Positions 33,538-44,610 are shown, numbered from the stretch's first letter. The stretch: DNA of 64,000 nt from Lumbricus terrestris (GCA_949752735.1 OX457037.1:62050686-62114685); one strand, 5' to 3'. Numbers and translations: made by a program. The notes: generated from the letters alone by a model not told the origin.

Positions 33538-33546
33538 AGCGTATCC

Positions 33547-34293
33547 ACTTCAACCTATTTGGTTTACTCTTCATGTACGAAGCGCATGCAAATCAATTGC
33601 CTCATTCTAATCCAGGATGGCCACAGAACCACGATTTCAAAATTAGGGAAGAATTTTCCAGGTTTTCCAGAGACAATGTTCTAATTTCTAGTATACATTT
33701 TAATCGCTTTTTTGATAAATAAAAGTGGTTTAAAATTACAATTGTTGTGCGGCCTTCTGTCCCGCATTAGCCTAGGTCTATAGGCCTAGCCGCAACTTTT
33801 CTCGCCTTTTTTTCTTCTTTTACTCGTTGCCTTTTTGTGCCTTATAATGATACACATAATTTACTAGAGAGACAAAATAAATGACAGAAACATTATTACT
33901 TCCATCATCTTACCAAACTAAGCTGAATCAGACCAACAAAATAATGTCCACGTTAATTAAAACCAACTTGCCAGATGCTAAATGCAATGATTAAACTGCA
34001 AGTCAGAAACTCAATGCATCCCTGAGCTGCACCCGTTTGAAATTAGGCCAATTACGTTTCTTTGCACTAGAATTGGTTCAGTCTCTTTAACCCCATTATG
34101 TTCTCGTGCTTAAAGTTTAACGACGCGCTGGCTTTATATCCAGCCAGCTTTTGTCGCTTCAATAATCTTGATTCAGCGGCTAATTTTCTGTTCTAATTGT
34201 ATTCGTAATCGTAAAATCGGAACTTCTGCTGCGCCCACAAAGCGAAGTCGCGGAAACCAGCTTATTCACAGGCGCTTAATCAAAAAAGTCGAT
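33547..34293. other. Intergenic; diverged LINE/SINE-like piece at 34201-34280
   Basis: 34201-34280 shares ACCAGCTTATTCAC and the surrounding pattern with 43206-43285. The rest holds one TAGGCCTA octamer (33781) and nothing else recognised. Confidence 0.4.
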
Positions 34294-34301
34294 AGGCAGG
34301 G

Positions 34302-35505
34302 CAGGCCCGGCCTTAGGGCAAGGCCAGAGAGGCAGCCACCGTGAGTCCCGCGCTTTCAAGGGCCCCGCGCTGCTGCCCATAATTTCTTTTCTACGACCTG
34401 AATGCTTATTTTACTCTTGACCTGCTTTAATTATGACCTATAAGCAAATTCTTCTGAATCTTAAATAAACTTCTATACATTTAATTTCTGCTGAAAAACT
34501 GTCATAGCCCGACCTGCTGAAATTGAATAGGCTATAGCCGCCGCCACTGCTCTCTCTTCAATATTTAAAACAATTATTGATTTGACGTGACCTGCCTTCG
34601 AAGTTTTATTGGTAACTTTACTTCTAAATTGAGAAATATTCATGGGCGGAGTTTGGTTTCCTTTCTTGGAGGGGTTAAATTTGTTGGGCTGAGACTCGGT
34701 CCAGAAAACGAGAAATATTTTCCCGGCCAAAAAAGTTCTTGACCTTTTTTGGTCCTCGGGCTGAAATCACGGCGAAATCTAACAATTTTCCCGGCCAAAA
34801 AAGTTTATGACCTTTTTAGTCATTCGTATGTTTCGCATGGAGGGCTAGACCCGATAAAAGATACCAGTTACTCGGTAAAAAATGACTCTGGGTCTTCTTG
34901 GAGGGGCTTAGCCCCCCTAGCCCTGATCAACTCCGGCCATGGAAATATTGAAATTAAGTGCCCGCACATCTTTAAACCCATGAACCAATTTGCTAAATTA
35001 TTGTCTGACACTCTGCATCTAAATGTTGAGCGGGTCTAGGCTCTGGTCTTTATTTTAAACCTGTGCGAATGTGCGTCTTTCTGCTGTCTCAAAGTCACTT
35101 TCTTTCCTCTGGGTCTTAAGTACTGGGAGCGCTAGCGATTTATGCGGACTGTACGTAAGAGTCGCTTTATAAATGCATATAAATTATAGACACAATAGCC
35201 TACGACATAGTTGAAAGGATTAGGCCTACCAATTTGAGTTACGCAATTTCTCTTGTTATTTAGGCTTAAAATGTTCTTTTAGCCAATTATTTTAATTGAA
35301 AGCATACGCCACCAAAAAGATTTCGCCATTTTTTGCAGACAATATGAAAGTGAGAATAAAAAGGGCTCAAGTCTATCTCAACGTACTTTGCCTGCGATCA
35401 TAACAATAGGCTACTGTATTGAAAGGAAGTGGACTCCGCAGGTTTATCTAAGGACCCGCTAATCGCCTGCTGCCTTGGGCCCCGCAAATCCTAGGGCCGG
35501 GCCTG
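34302..35505. mobile_element. Non-autonomous hAT-type element, 1.2 kb
   Basis: Ends CAGGCCCGGCCTTAGG and CCTAGGGCCGGGCCTG with a perfect 8-bp duplication AGGCAGGG (34294-34301 and 35506-35513). No transposase ORF. A second MITE (34641-34941) is nested inside. Confidence 0.88.
34641..34941. mobile_element. hAT-type MITE nested in 34302-35505
   Basis: Ends CATGGGCGGAGTTTGG and CAACTCCGGCCATG with a perfect 8-bp duplication GAAATATT (34633-34640 and 34942-34949). Contains the palindromic word ATGACCTTTTTAGTCAT. A shorter relative is at 52749-52898. Confidence 0.9.
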
Positions 35506-35513
35506 AGGCAGGG

Positions 35514-36703
35514 TGGGCAAAATCCGGAGAGTCGGGCAGGCGGTTAGTTAGACGGCTATGCTGAATGATGTTTTGAGTTTAAATGGCGTTGAAGGTAGGG
35601 GAAGTGAAAAGATAATCAGGATATATGGTCTATGAAAAGTCTAGTTTTCAGTTTGGAGTGAAAAACCTGTGTAAATACAGCAAGAGGGGTGTTTTTGGTG
35701 AGTCCATTTGACGGGTGAGATATCGCAGTGATGTTGGAAGTTTGTCCACAAAGAGGCGGAACAGCATTGGCTATAAAGCGATTTGCGAATGCTAGTGATG
35801 AGATGATGGACGAGCGGATCAGAGTTTAAAAATATGAGGAGCGTGTTAAATGAAGTGGCTGGATGGTGAACAAGTGACGGAAATACACAAGCAGAATTTG
35901 CGCCTCAATTATCGCCTTCAATATTGCGACTTTACATGCGGTTGTTTCTTCACATTGAGATCTAGCACCACGTAGGCCTACGCAGCGCTCAATTATCGTC
36001 AATAGCGACTTACAACGCCAGCATTGTTAATGGAACCAAAAACCATATAAGCTGAGCAACTAGAAATGTTTCATGAAGATTTTCTACCAGCATGTCACCG
36101 TTTACAATCAAACCACTTTTTTCACTGCCGCATTGCCATGTGACAACACAAGAATCAATGTATCATGATAGACAGTCTTGTGGTGAACGTGCCGAAATTC
36201 TTAAAATAATGAAGGCTTCATATCTGTTTGCTGCATACAATGCATGTACAATACTTCACTTACAACCATATGCAGCTATTGGTCACAATTTTGGCTGCCA
36301 TCGTGTTTTCTTTATAATGCCTGTATCACGCGTATCCCATCAAAAATATTGATGTAGGTCTACTTGTATGGGCAACGCAGATGATGCGGAGAAAGTTTGA
36401 TGCTTTTGTCCGGTATGGCCTCTTCACATTGCTAGCAATCTTCACTAGGAGTAGTGCCACAACCCACAAAATAATGATTCAAATCTTACAAGGTTGCACT
36501 TAGCTGCGTACAGAAATTTTATGCAATCCATAGGCCTACTAGATACGAATTTCAAAATAAGCGTAAAATAATATATATATATCTGAAGAAATTTCCTCTG
36601 TTGATGCTGTGATGCACCATCTCTAGGCCTACTTGTATTTACACCTCGTGCTTGAGAAGTTGTTGACACGAATCACACATCAAAGGTGGATTTGGAATAG
36701 GGT
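35514..36703. other. Intergenic, no gene seen
   Basis: AT-rich, with TAGGCCTA at 35973, 36531 and 36624. Open frames up to 86 codons show no recognisable domain. Confidence 0.4.
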
Positions 36704-36790
36704 TATTCATTCATTCATTCCGAAAATTTATATAGCGCCCCTTCAAGAAGCCTACTCAGAGGCGCTCCCAGTCCAGCCACGAGCAACTTG
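36704..36790 (-). mobile_element. LINE/SINE 3' end fragment
   Basis: On the minus strand it reads GGGAGCGCCTCTGAGTAG, then GAAGGGGCGCTATATAAA and an (AATG)n tail. This matches the end of the LINE at 62001-63601 almost base for base. Confidence 0.8.
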
Positions 36791-37561
36791 TAGAAAGCAG
36801 GCAAATTATTCCGAGGTACAGTAAGCCTTTTGTTATACTGCTGGACTTAACAGCTATCCAGGGGCGGATCCATTGGGGGTGGGGAGGGAAGAAATCCGAT
36901 CAACTCATAGGCCTGCTGAAAATCTGGCATTATTGCATTAATTATTATAAAAGTTTACCTGAAAATGACAGACTTTTCAAGCTGCGTGACATTTGCAATA
37001 CCGGTATATTGGTATAATGCTAATTTAACGATTTCAAGCCGTCTGTTTACCCTTAGAACGCGACATTCCAATTGAGGAGTCAATGGTGCTGTGGCGTGGG
37101 CAGTTGAAATGCAGACACCATCTTTAGTAAGGTTACTATCAAGCAGAGTAGAGCAATTGACAGTTTTTTTGCATTTTCATTCTTTTTCACTACATTTCAA
37201 GAGTTACTCTCAATAATAAGTTACAATAGGAGCACTGTCTACAGAGTCAAAACAAGACACATATATCCAGCCCAGTGGAATTGTACGTAGGCCCATTATC
37301 CTTGTTCAAACAATCCTATCAACTAGTTTTATGGCCATTTAATAAAATTAAGACTTCTTCATATTTTTTTAATCTAGTCATACATTTTTAAAGAATCTAA
37401 TTGACCTTCATAGCAAGTTTCAAACATCCAATTATTTGGGTTTTGTTTCATTGCGAATGTCACACATACGCATTGACTTCCCTGTTAACGCTTTCCAGTA
37501 TTAGACATTAGACTAGCAGCTGATTTACAGACTAAGGCAGCAGATTGATCGGGTTGCTTTT
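36791..37561. other. Intergenic between L1 and L2
   Basis: A hAT-like end CAGGGGCGGATCCA at about 36860 has no partner that I can find. Nothing else recognised. Confidence 0.35.
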
Positions 37562-37743
37562 TCAATACAAAAATGGATCACTCATATTCCAGGCGTTGCA
37601 CCGATTTGTAGAACACACAATGTGACAGGTTTTCACTGTGTTTCTGGTAGGAGAATGGTAAAAAACTGTGCATGTATTTGGTTTTTGTTTCGTGGTTGAG
37701 TTAAAGCAATTCCTCACAATCCTGACTTTGTTCTGAGGACGTT
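37562..37743 (-). CDS. L2 exon 3
   Basis: Five cysteines (NC, TC, TC, VC, RCN), then MSDPFLY and stop. The acceptor AG at 37744-37745 makes the first codon GAA, so ERPQ aligns with DQYQ of L1. Confidence 0.83.
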
Positions 37744-38148
37744 CTACAAGCACAAAATCGGAAGTTGTCACAATCATTTTCATTGGTTTTTGCCAACAAA
37801 GCGTTCTTTAAGTTAACAAGTAACCATTTAAAATAACCTACTGAAAGCCTAATAATTAAGCATGCTCGGGTAGACAGAGTGGCAAGTTAGATCCTGACTG
37901 GCTTAATTTTTTTAAAGAACTCGATTGATTTCGCCGGGTGAATCTCCAGGAACTTCAAAGATACAAAGGCTTAATATACGGTGTAGTTTGCACCTCCGCA
38001 AACGCCGCCTTTTCGATTTGTGTGAGCGACGTGGCTGTGATTCTCCATAATAAATTCAGAAACTCTTGGCAGTCTGTCGATATTAGCCTAAATATTACGT
38101 GGATTGTGATTGGGTAGTACTTCCACCCAACATTTTTAAATGCAACAT

Positions 38149-38184
<36 letters not shown>

Positions 38185-39095
38185 TGGACGGAAGGGGGGT
38201 TCGAGGAAGACCGTGCAGAGAGTGGCTGGATGACGTCACGGACTGGTGTGAACTGGAAATCTACAAACTTAGCAGAATGGCGCTGGAGAGAGACAAATGG
38301 AGACGAATTGTGAAACATGCGATTGACACCAACGGGCACTGAGCCCATGGACCGCAATGATGATGATATATATAATATATATAATATACAAAGAGTCAGA
38401 GAGAGAGGGAGGGAGGGAGGGAGGGAGGGAGGGTGGGAGGGAGGGTGGGAGGGAGGGAGGGAGAGAGGGAGAGAGAGAAAAGAACTCACCTGGATTAGTG
38501 GCTTACACTGACGTTTTAACTAGAGTTTAGCCTACTTGAAAAACGGCATGACAAAAAACTCGAATCACCTGGTGTTTGGGCATATGTAGTTTTCACGGCG
38601 CATTTGTTTGTATCTTTACACAGCGTCTTCTTAACGGAATCAGAGCCTTCGTAGCATTCGTTCGCGTTGCCTATCGCCGAATCACACCTGAGGCAGTAAT
38701 GCTTCGCTGTTTCGAGAAGAAAAAACAACAGTTAACCAGATAATAATAATGTGGACATTTTACAGATTCGAAGAGTTTAGATTATACTGCCGATATTCTT
38801 CGATTGTAATTGTAAAATGCTAATTTAAATTTTTATTTTTTACTTTATACTGCAGTCCGTTGGTGGCTCTTCAAATATTTTCTTAACGCTTCTTCTTCCA
38901 GCGCTGGCGGGTGCTGAGAAATTCGATTTACATTGTATTTTACGTTATCCAGAATCTCACATATCCAGGAATACCAGGATAGATAATTATGTGGACTACG
39001 TACATGTAAATTAATATGTTTGAGACCCTATTGTCAAGTGAGAAACTGTGGATTGTGGAACCTGCTGTCTATGTGTTCCACTGCATTCACAGAAA

Positions 39096-39149
<54 letters not shown>

Positions 39150-39921
39150 TCGGATCGGGACGGATCGCCAGACACGCCACATTAAACGATCTATTCAGCC
39201 GGAGTCTCACAAGAGCAGGAGTACCAAATATTAAGGAACCTCCCGGACTCTCTAGATCTGATGGCAAACGTCCTGATGGTCTTACACTGATTCCTTGGTA
39301 CAAAGGCCGGAACCTCGTATGGGACGCCACGGTGATTGACACTGTAGCTCCATCTTACATACATGCGACTTCGGTGTCTGTGGGTGCGGCAGCGGAAGTG
39401 GCGGCTGCAAGGAATTTCGACAAGTAGGCCTACAACCATCTTACTGCCACCTATCTCTTTGTTCCGCTGGCTTTCGAGACCATGGGCCCCATCAACATCG
39501 ATGGAAGGAAGCTACTTAAGGATTTGGGGCGCCTGCTGACACGAATTACTGGAGACCCTAAAGAGACAAGTTACCTATTTCAACGGTTTTCAGTCTGCAC
39601 CCAACGATTCAACGCTGTTGCCTGCAGAGGCACATTCGAAAAGCAGCCATTGCTATCTAATTGACTGTTCATTCCTAATTCTATAGTTTTTATCTGCATG
39701 CGTTATCTTAATTGCCTTTGTGATCTAATATTATAATAATATTATTATTCGTATTATTATTATTATTACTATATTAATAGCAACAATTTATATGGCGTCG
39801 CAACACAAATTGCATTAATAATGCATCAATTAGGCCTAATCGAAGTTTAATTTCACATACCTGAAGTGACTCCATCCAGCATGAAGCTTATCAAGGTCAG
39901 AATGAATAACTGGTGAACCAT
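37562..39921 (-). CDS. Ly6/uPAR-type secreted protein gene L2 (three exons)
   Basis: Exons 39861-39921, 38569-38706 and 37562-37743 join in phase 1 to a 126-residue protein. The signal peptide is MVHQLFILTLISFMLDGVTS. The mature part has exactly ten cysteines in Ly6 order: it opens with HYCLRC and ends with NRCNAWNMSDPFLY, including the conserved CN. There is no GPI tail, so it is probably secreted. Donors GTATGT and GTGATT and both AG acceptors are present; GTGATT is the weakest. The second intron carries an RTE 3' end and (TA)n and (GGGA)n repeats. The upstream region is partly shared with L1 and partly duplicated in itself. Function unknown. Confidence 0.82.
38145..38181. repeat. (TA)n microsatellite
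   Basis: Uninterrupted TA dinucleotides directly before the RTE tail. Confidence 0.95.
38184..38342 (+). pseudogene. RTE LINE 3' end fragment
   Basis: A 52-codon open frame encodes GVRGRPCREWLDDVTDWC and then ALERDKWRRIV, the last part of RTE-type polymerases (compare GRPHKEWLDNISEWC at about 25000). It is followed by (TGA)n. The 5' side is cut off at the TA repeat. Confidence 0.75.
38396..38480 (+). repeat. (GGGA)n purine tract
   Basis: About 85 bp of GGGA and GAGA repeats in intron 2 of L2. Confidence 0.95.
38569..38706 (-). CDS. L2 exon 2
   Basis: 138 bp, phase 1-1, with five cysteines (YCLRC, ECYEG, TLCKD, KCAVK) and ending TYAQTP. Acceptor AG at 38707-38708, donor GTGATT at 38563-38568. 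Confidence 0.85.
39096..39148 (+). repeat. (AAT)n microsatellite
   Basis: About 17 units, immediately left of the LINE fragment at 39149. The poly-Asn ORF through it is an artefact. Confidence 0.95.
39149..39664 (+). pseudogene. Non-LTR retrotransposon C-terminal region, endonuclease-like
   Basis: One reading frame carries GRIARHATLNDLF, then GKRPDGLTLIPW and NLVWDATVIDT. After one TAG stop (39425-39427) it continues with LAFETMGPIN and FQRFSVCTQRFNAVACRGTF. This conserved block is common as the last part of non-LTR reverse transcriptases in marine invertebrates. The RPDG...WDxTV spacing resembles a PD-(D/E)XK nuclease, which is inference. The stop is created by a TAGGCCTA octamer that adds two codons to the expected sequence. 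An (ATT)n tract follows at 39729-39775. Confidence 0.7.
39861..39921 (-). CDS. L2 exon 1 (signal peptide)
   Basis: 61 coding bases from the ATG at 39919-39921 to donor GTATGTG. Twenty codons plus one base. Confidence 0.83.
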
Positions 39922-39939
39922 CTTGTCTGCAATCTAAGT

Positions 39940-39962
39940 TCCCAGTTACAACTCAAGAACAG
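39940..39962 (-). promoter_or_regulatory. Conserved 5' block of L2
   Basis: Minus-strand CTGTTCTTGAGTTGTAACTG, about 26 bases before the ATG, near-identical to the block of L1. Confidence 0.5.
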
Positions 39963-40044
39963 CTTGAATGATGTAGCGTAAACAGAATTTAATATAGGCC
40001 TAATTATCGCCAAGAGAACAAAAAATAGGCAATTGCTTAGTCAA

Positions 40045-40680
40045 TGATAAAGTATTTCGTCTTTCCTCGTCTAGCAGTCGTGTTCAACCATTCATGTATG
40101 AAGTGACTGACTGAACAGTTTGAAAGATCTTTACAGTAGTAGGCCGAATTAAGGGAGGGGTGATTTTCTGAATTTTATTAAATCGGCGATTTATTTATTC
40201 ACTTATTTACCGCATTGTCACAACACGACGTTCAGGAAAATTGATTAATTCGATAAAGGAACATCTGTAGAAATTGACAAAGTATGCAAGCTATAGAAAC
40301 ATAAGAAAATGTTTGGCGCTCACAGCTTCAATATTGTCAAGAGTATAAAGTTATAAACAAACATTTAATTCATTTCTGTTGCTTGATAATTATTATTATG
40401 ATGGAGAATCGTTGTTTCTCCTCGTCTTGCATTGAAATCGTGTTTCTTCAATCAATGACTAATTCAATATTTTTCGCGAGTAGGCCTAGGCCTTCTTCAA
40501 AAGCTGTAGGCCTATATAATAGGATACAAGATCAAAAGCGTTATTATCAAAAAAATTGCAACTCGGCAATTTATTGGGTAAACCAGCAAACAAATTTGTC
40601 ACAACAAGACGATTGCCGTATTCGATAAAAGAACACCAGGTGGATTTCTAATAGCAAACAGAAAACCAGATATTAAGTAA
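40045..40680 (-). promoter_or_regulatory. Partly duplicated upstream region of L2
   Basis: Two stretches, about 40060-40290 and 40400-40640, share words in the same order (plus-strand CTCGTCT...GTGTT, then TTGTCACAACAMGACG, then TTCGATAAARGAACA). The L1 upstream region at 32500-32640 contains the same series. This is either a regulatory module or simply co-duplicated DNA. Confidence 0.4.
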
Positions 40681-41283
40681 GTAAGCAGGTACTGTAGGCT
40701 ATATGTGATGATCTCAAAAAGCATGGATCGTATGCGCATTAGTAGCCTATCAATGTTAGCCTACATTTTAAACAAAATGCCGACCTTCTATTCGCTGCAT
40801 TTTTCAGACATGGATTTCTAAAGCGCCTCACGCAGCACAACCCTTATCAGATGCGCAAAATTGAGCCTATAGCCTAATTACAGACATATTTTCAAATAGA
40901 CCTATTATAATATATCGTGTAGCGCTTCGTGAATAGGCCTGTATTACAGGACTATCGAGGGATTTTGCTCTAGCCATAAGGGAAAACTGGGTCTAATTAA
41001 TATTGCTTAAAACGCCAATTAGGAGTATTACACTAATTCATCATTGCATCTATTGAATATGTGCCACGGAAAATAATATGTGTAATCATGTGTCAAAGCA
41101 GATGCAGGGGTGGAACAATCGATTTGTGCTATGAGCGACCAAACTGAATAGATTTAAGGTAGAGTGAAATCTATGGTGCATGATGCACTCTACAGCACGT
41201 TGTGCCTAGAGTAGGCTACACCCTACCTGCATAGAGTAGACTACGTTATACGTTATGCCCGAACGTGGGCTAGACATTTCGTA
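40681..41283. other. Intergenic, nothing recognised
   Basis: Contains several TAGCCTA/TAGGCTA heptamers; no gene or transposon boundary was found. Confidence 0.35.
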
Positions 41284-41291
41284 CTGTAGAG

Positions 41292-41537
41292 CATGGGCGG
41301 AGACCTAGGGGGGGACAGGGGGGACGGTCCCCCCCAATAAAAGTGTTGGGGGGGACGGCCCATGCATTTGTCCCCCCCAATGTTTGAGTGTCAAGACTTT
41401 TTGGCGGCGAAAATAGAAAATTTGGTCGAGATTTGTCCGGATGACTGAAAAAAAAAAAAAAAAAAAAGGTCATCAACTTTTTTGGCGGCGAAAATAGGCT
41501 TTTTTTGGGAGATTTGGTCGAAATTTTGGCCGGATGA

Positions 41538-41575
<38 letters not shown>

Positions 41576-41700
41576 TCATCAACTTTTTTTGGGCGGCGAA
41601 AATTAATTTTTTCCCGGGATTTCGCCGGTCGTCAGAAATTTTTCCGAAAATCTCGCGTCTTTCCGTCCCCCCCAATTCTCGGCGCAGGTCTCCGCCTATG
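41292..41700. mobile_element. hAT-type MITE with poly-A-bearing internal repeats
   Basis: Ends CATGGGCGGAGACCTAG and inverted GGTCTCCGCCTATG with a perfect 8-bp duplication CTGTAGAG (41284-41291 and 41701-41708). Inside are about three tandem units of GGCGGCGAAAAT...GGATGACT, an A-run and GGTCATCAAC. The A-runs at 41449-41467 and 41541-41573 separate inverted copies of GGATGAC. Confidence 0.92.
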
Positions 41701-41786
41701 CTGTAGAGTCCGAGGTAGGTCTACTTGTTGTCACTGAGGCATCGCGAACGCAATACCTAGGCGTGATGTACTCCAGATGCACTCGT

Positions 41787-41985
41787 GGGCGCGGTGGTGT
41801 AGTGGGTATGTTTATTGCCTTGCAGCCGAAGGGTTGCAGGTTCGAATCCACCTCAAGCCGCCTCGCAGGGACCATGGGCACGTCCTTCACTCGCAATTGC
41901 TCAAGCGCTTCGGCGTGAAACCCCGATTCAGTGTCCGCGCAGTAGTCGGGAGCGCTTCTGAGTAGCTCTGGAAGGGCCGCTATAA
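41787..41985 (+). mobile_element. tRNA-derived SINE with LINE-like 3' tail
   Basis: Pol III A box TGGTGTAGTGGG (41794-41805) and B box GGTTCGAATCC (41839-41849). The body CACCTCAAGCCGCCTCG is shared with 22411-22545. The 3' end GGGAGCGCTTCTGAGTAG, then GAAGGGCCGCTATAA, matches the LINE tail at 63530-63571. Confidence 0.85.
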
Positions 41986-42339
41986 CAAGTGCACATAGGG
42001 CCTACATAGGCCTACATACATTGTGCGTAAAATAGGTCTAGCCTATATCTTGCTTGCTACACCGAGACGAAAAATTCCTGCGATTCGGGGAATCACCTCA
42101 TGACCGTTTGATTAATCAACTGCCTGTGGAATAGAGGGTAATTTACACCTTACAATTGGGCAATTGGGTGTTTAATTTTACTAACAGAGTACGCAGGATG
42201 GCTAATTTGAATATCAAAGTAGATATTGAAAAGAATTGGATAGAGTATGTGAAGCAGGTCTGTATGATGTATGAATCAGCTAGAGGCGCACATTGTGCTG
42301 GCTTCCATATTTCGTGAGTCTTAGAACTTTAGGCTAATG

Positions 42340-43030
42340 GTTCAAAGACATGATGCTGATGCAATAAATAGAGGAAGGGAGATGACATTTTGCTGTATGA
42401 GGAAGCAACGCCGTAGCCAGGATTTGATTTCTGGGGGTGTTTACCAACTTCTTTTCGGACAAATTTTCTGACCTTTTTGTCATCACATGCTTTCGTAGGA
42501 TTTTCGCCCGAAAGCCGCTAACCGAAGCGTAAAACAATCGAATCTCATGATTTTTCTTCTAAAATCGCCGATCTTCTGCGGGTTCTGGGGCGGCCAATAC
42601 ACTGCACACTGTAGTTCTTACGGTATGTCCTAGTAAATGCATTAAAATATTTTTACATTTGTCATTCGGGGACTGTTCAAACACCCAAAACACCCCCTAG
42701 CTACGGCCTTGTGACGAAGCTTCCTAACATTGCTATAATCGACAATGCAATTCAACTGTTTCAACTGTTTTCAACAAACACTTGACGATGTTTTGCGTTC
42801 AATGGACATCAAAAGCGGTTTAAACAGATTCATGTCATAAACGATTTAACTTTACACGCTATCTTGGCACATGGCTGATAACCCTTGGAGAACGAGTGGT
42901 AGGCCTAGTTTGAAATTTGTTACTGGAAAATTACTTCGCATTCTGGAAAAGATATTTCATCAAGATCACATAGGCTACAAGCAACACATTAACTTTGTCA
43001 GTTTCAACTACATGAAGGAACATTCTGGTG
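42340..43030. repeat. Duplicated upstream segment, paralogous to 49350-49760
   Basis: Collinear matches to the DNA upstream of L3: TTGCTGTATGAGGAAG, CGACAATGCAATTCAACT, ATTACTTCG, TATTTCATCAAGAT, ACATTAACTTT, AAGGAACATT. It is interrupted by the MITE 42406-42711, which the L3 copy lacks. It may mark the site of a lost Ly6 paralogue between L2 and L3; no exons were found. Confidence 0.65.
42406..42711. mobile_element. hAT-type MITE, 306 bp
   Basis: Ends CAACGCCGTAGCCAGG and inverted GCTACGGCCTTG. The flanking 8-mers TGAGGAAG and TGACGAAG differ by one base. The paralogous empty site TTGCTGTATGAAGAAGTTTCC is at about 49387-49407. Confidence 0.88.
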
Positions 43031-43104
43031 ACCTCCAGAAAAGTAGAGTGCTATGAGCCCCACGATTGTTATGCACTGGATCATCAAAGCACAGTCTGTG
43101 CATC

Positions 43105-43620
43105 GTTGGATAGCTCGGTGAGTGAATCGGTGGTTTGGTGGTTCGGTTGGTTGTCAGTTGAGTGGGTCAATGGGTAGATCGTTGGGTTGGTCGACAGGAG
43201 GAGTAATCGTAATCTCCAAATTTCTAAAGCGCCACTCGAAAGCCAAGCGCGGGGCACCAGCTTATTCACGAGCGCTGCGTTGAGTCAAAAGGGTTGTCCG
43301 TGAGAGTAGTCCGTGGTGGAGTCGGTGGGTTGGTCGGTAAGTTTGTGACTGGGTTAGAGAGTGGATGAGCGAGTGAGTGGTTAGGTTAGTGGATAGGTGA
43401 AGAAGTGAGTGGTTGCAATGGCTGGTGGCTGAGATATATTGTGGGTGAGTGAGTGGGTGAAAGACTGAGCGAGTGGACCAGTGGGTGAGTGAGTGGGTGG
43501 TAAGTGCATGGGGGTGGTTGGAAGATTGGGTGCGGTGATTGGCGTGTAAAAGAGTCGTTGGGTGAGAAAGTGGGCGCGAGCGTTGGCGTGTGAACGAGTG
43601 TTTGAGCCTCGCGAGTGTGG
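43105..43620 (+). repeat. GT-rich low-complexity tract with an inserted LINE/SINE end
   Basis: Imperfect GTGAGTGGGT/GGTTGGTTGG repeats. 43206-43285 is a separate piece (minus strand) resembling a LINE tail and 34201-34280. Minus-strand open frames rich in T, H, P and S come from the repeat. Confidence 0.75.
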
Positions 43621-44306
43621 AAGACCAACATAGACCAACTGAAAATGAAAACTGGCTGTTGCAAATAATTATACTTAGAAGAATTCGTGAAAATAAACCA
43701 GAAATTCTTACCTTTCAATTGTATTTGACCCAGGGTTGTTTAAAGGAATTTTTTAGAACTGCACAATCCCTTCTTTCTTTTCCCATCCTCCATGGTAAAT
43801 TACTTTCAATTGGAGGGCAACGACCTTTTTGCTAGTTTTAACCCTACAGAAGTGCTTCTACAACTGCACAAATCTGTTTAGAACTTCACATTTTGTGTAC
43901 AATTGCACGTCAAAAAGCCCTGATTTGACCTTCCAAACTAGGCTATTTGCATTCAATTTGCACCTTGATGCGTGAATTACAAGCATAATGGTGGATTATG
44001 AGTGAGCGGTTAATCAGAATCTCTGGGCTGAAAATATTACACTCGCTTCGTGTTGATGATCACAAATATTCAAGATCCTGCTCCTGCAGGGCGAAAACAA
44101 TCCATTTCCGCAAATCCTATGTAATAATAGTGTCTCGTGTCGATAAACATTTTCACAGAAGATTTTAAAGATAAACTTCACTTGTTTAGAGCACTTAAAA
44201 CCAAGCAAGAGCATTTCCAGATGTTCTCATTTTCCTCTTCTAATCTCGCCTGGGTCTTGCTCCATAATATCTTTGTCACCAAATTCATCGTCCCCCTCTC
44301 TGTCAC
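43621..44306. other. Intergenic, nothing recognised
   Basis: AT-rich; no exon of the Ly6 type and no transposon ends found. Confidence 0.35.
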
Positions 44307-44314
44307 ATCACTGC

Positions 44315-44602
44315 CAGGGCCGGATTAAGAAATGTGGGGGCCCTGTACGAGAAAATGTTTTGCAGATCTTCGGCCGAAAATTCTGATGATCTTTTTTAAA
44401 GTCGCTTTGGTCGAAATTATTGTAGAATATACCGATTATTCCACACCAAAGAAGTTGATGACCTTTTTAGTCGTTTGGTTGAAATTTGCTCAAAACTCTA
44501 AAAAAATTTGGGGGAAATTTTGTTTCCGCATATGTGGGGTCCCCTAAAGTGTGGAAGCCCATGTTCAGCCGAACATGTTGAATATGCCTTAATCCGACCC
44601 TG
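44315..44602. mobile_element. hAT-type MITE, 288 bp
   Basis: Ends CAGGGCCGGATTAAG and inverted CTTAATCCGACCCTG, with a perfect 8-bp duplication ATCACTGC (44307-44314 and 44603-44610). Contains GATGACCTTTTTAGTC. Confidence 0.92.
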
Positions 44603-44610
44603 ATCACTGC

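Noticed and set aside
39020..39427. Poly-asparagine protein gene
   Set aside because: The Asn run is an (AAT)n microsatellite fused by chance to a LINE frame.
41787..41860. Functional tRNA gene
   Set aside because: A and B boxes are present but no acceptor stem closes. The LINE-like tail and the second diverged copy at 22411 show a SINE.
43381..43718. Minus-strand His/Thr/Pro-rich ORFs
   Set aside because: They are products of a GT-rich simple repeat read on the opposite strand.
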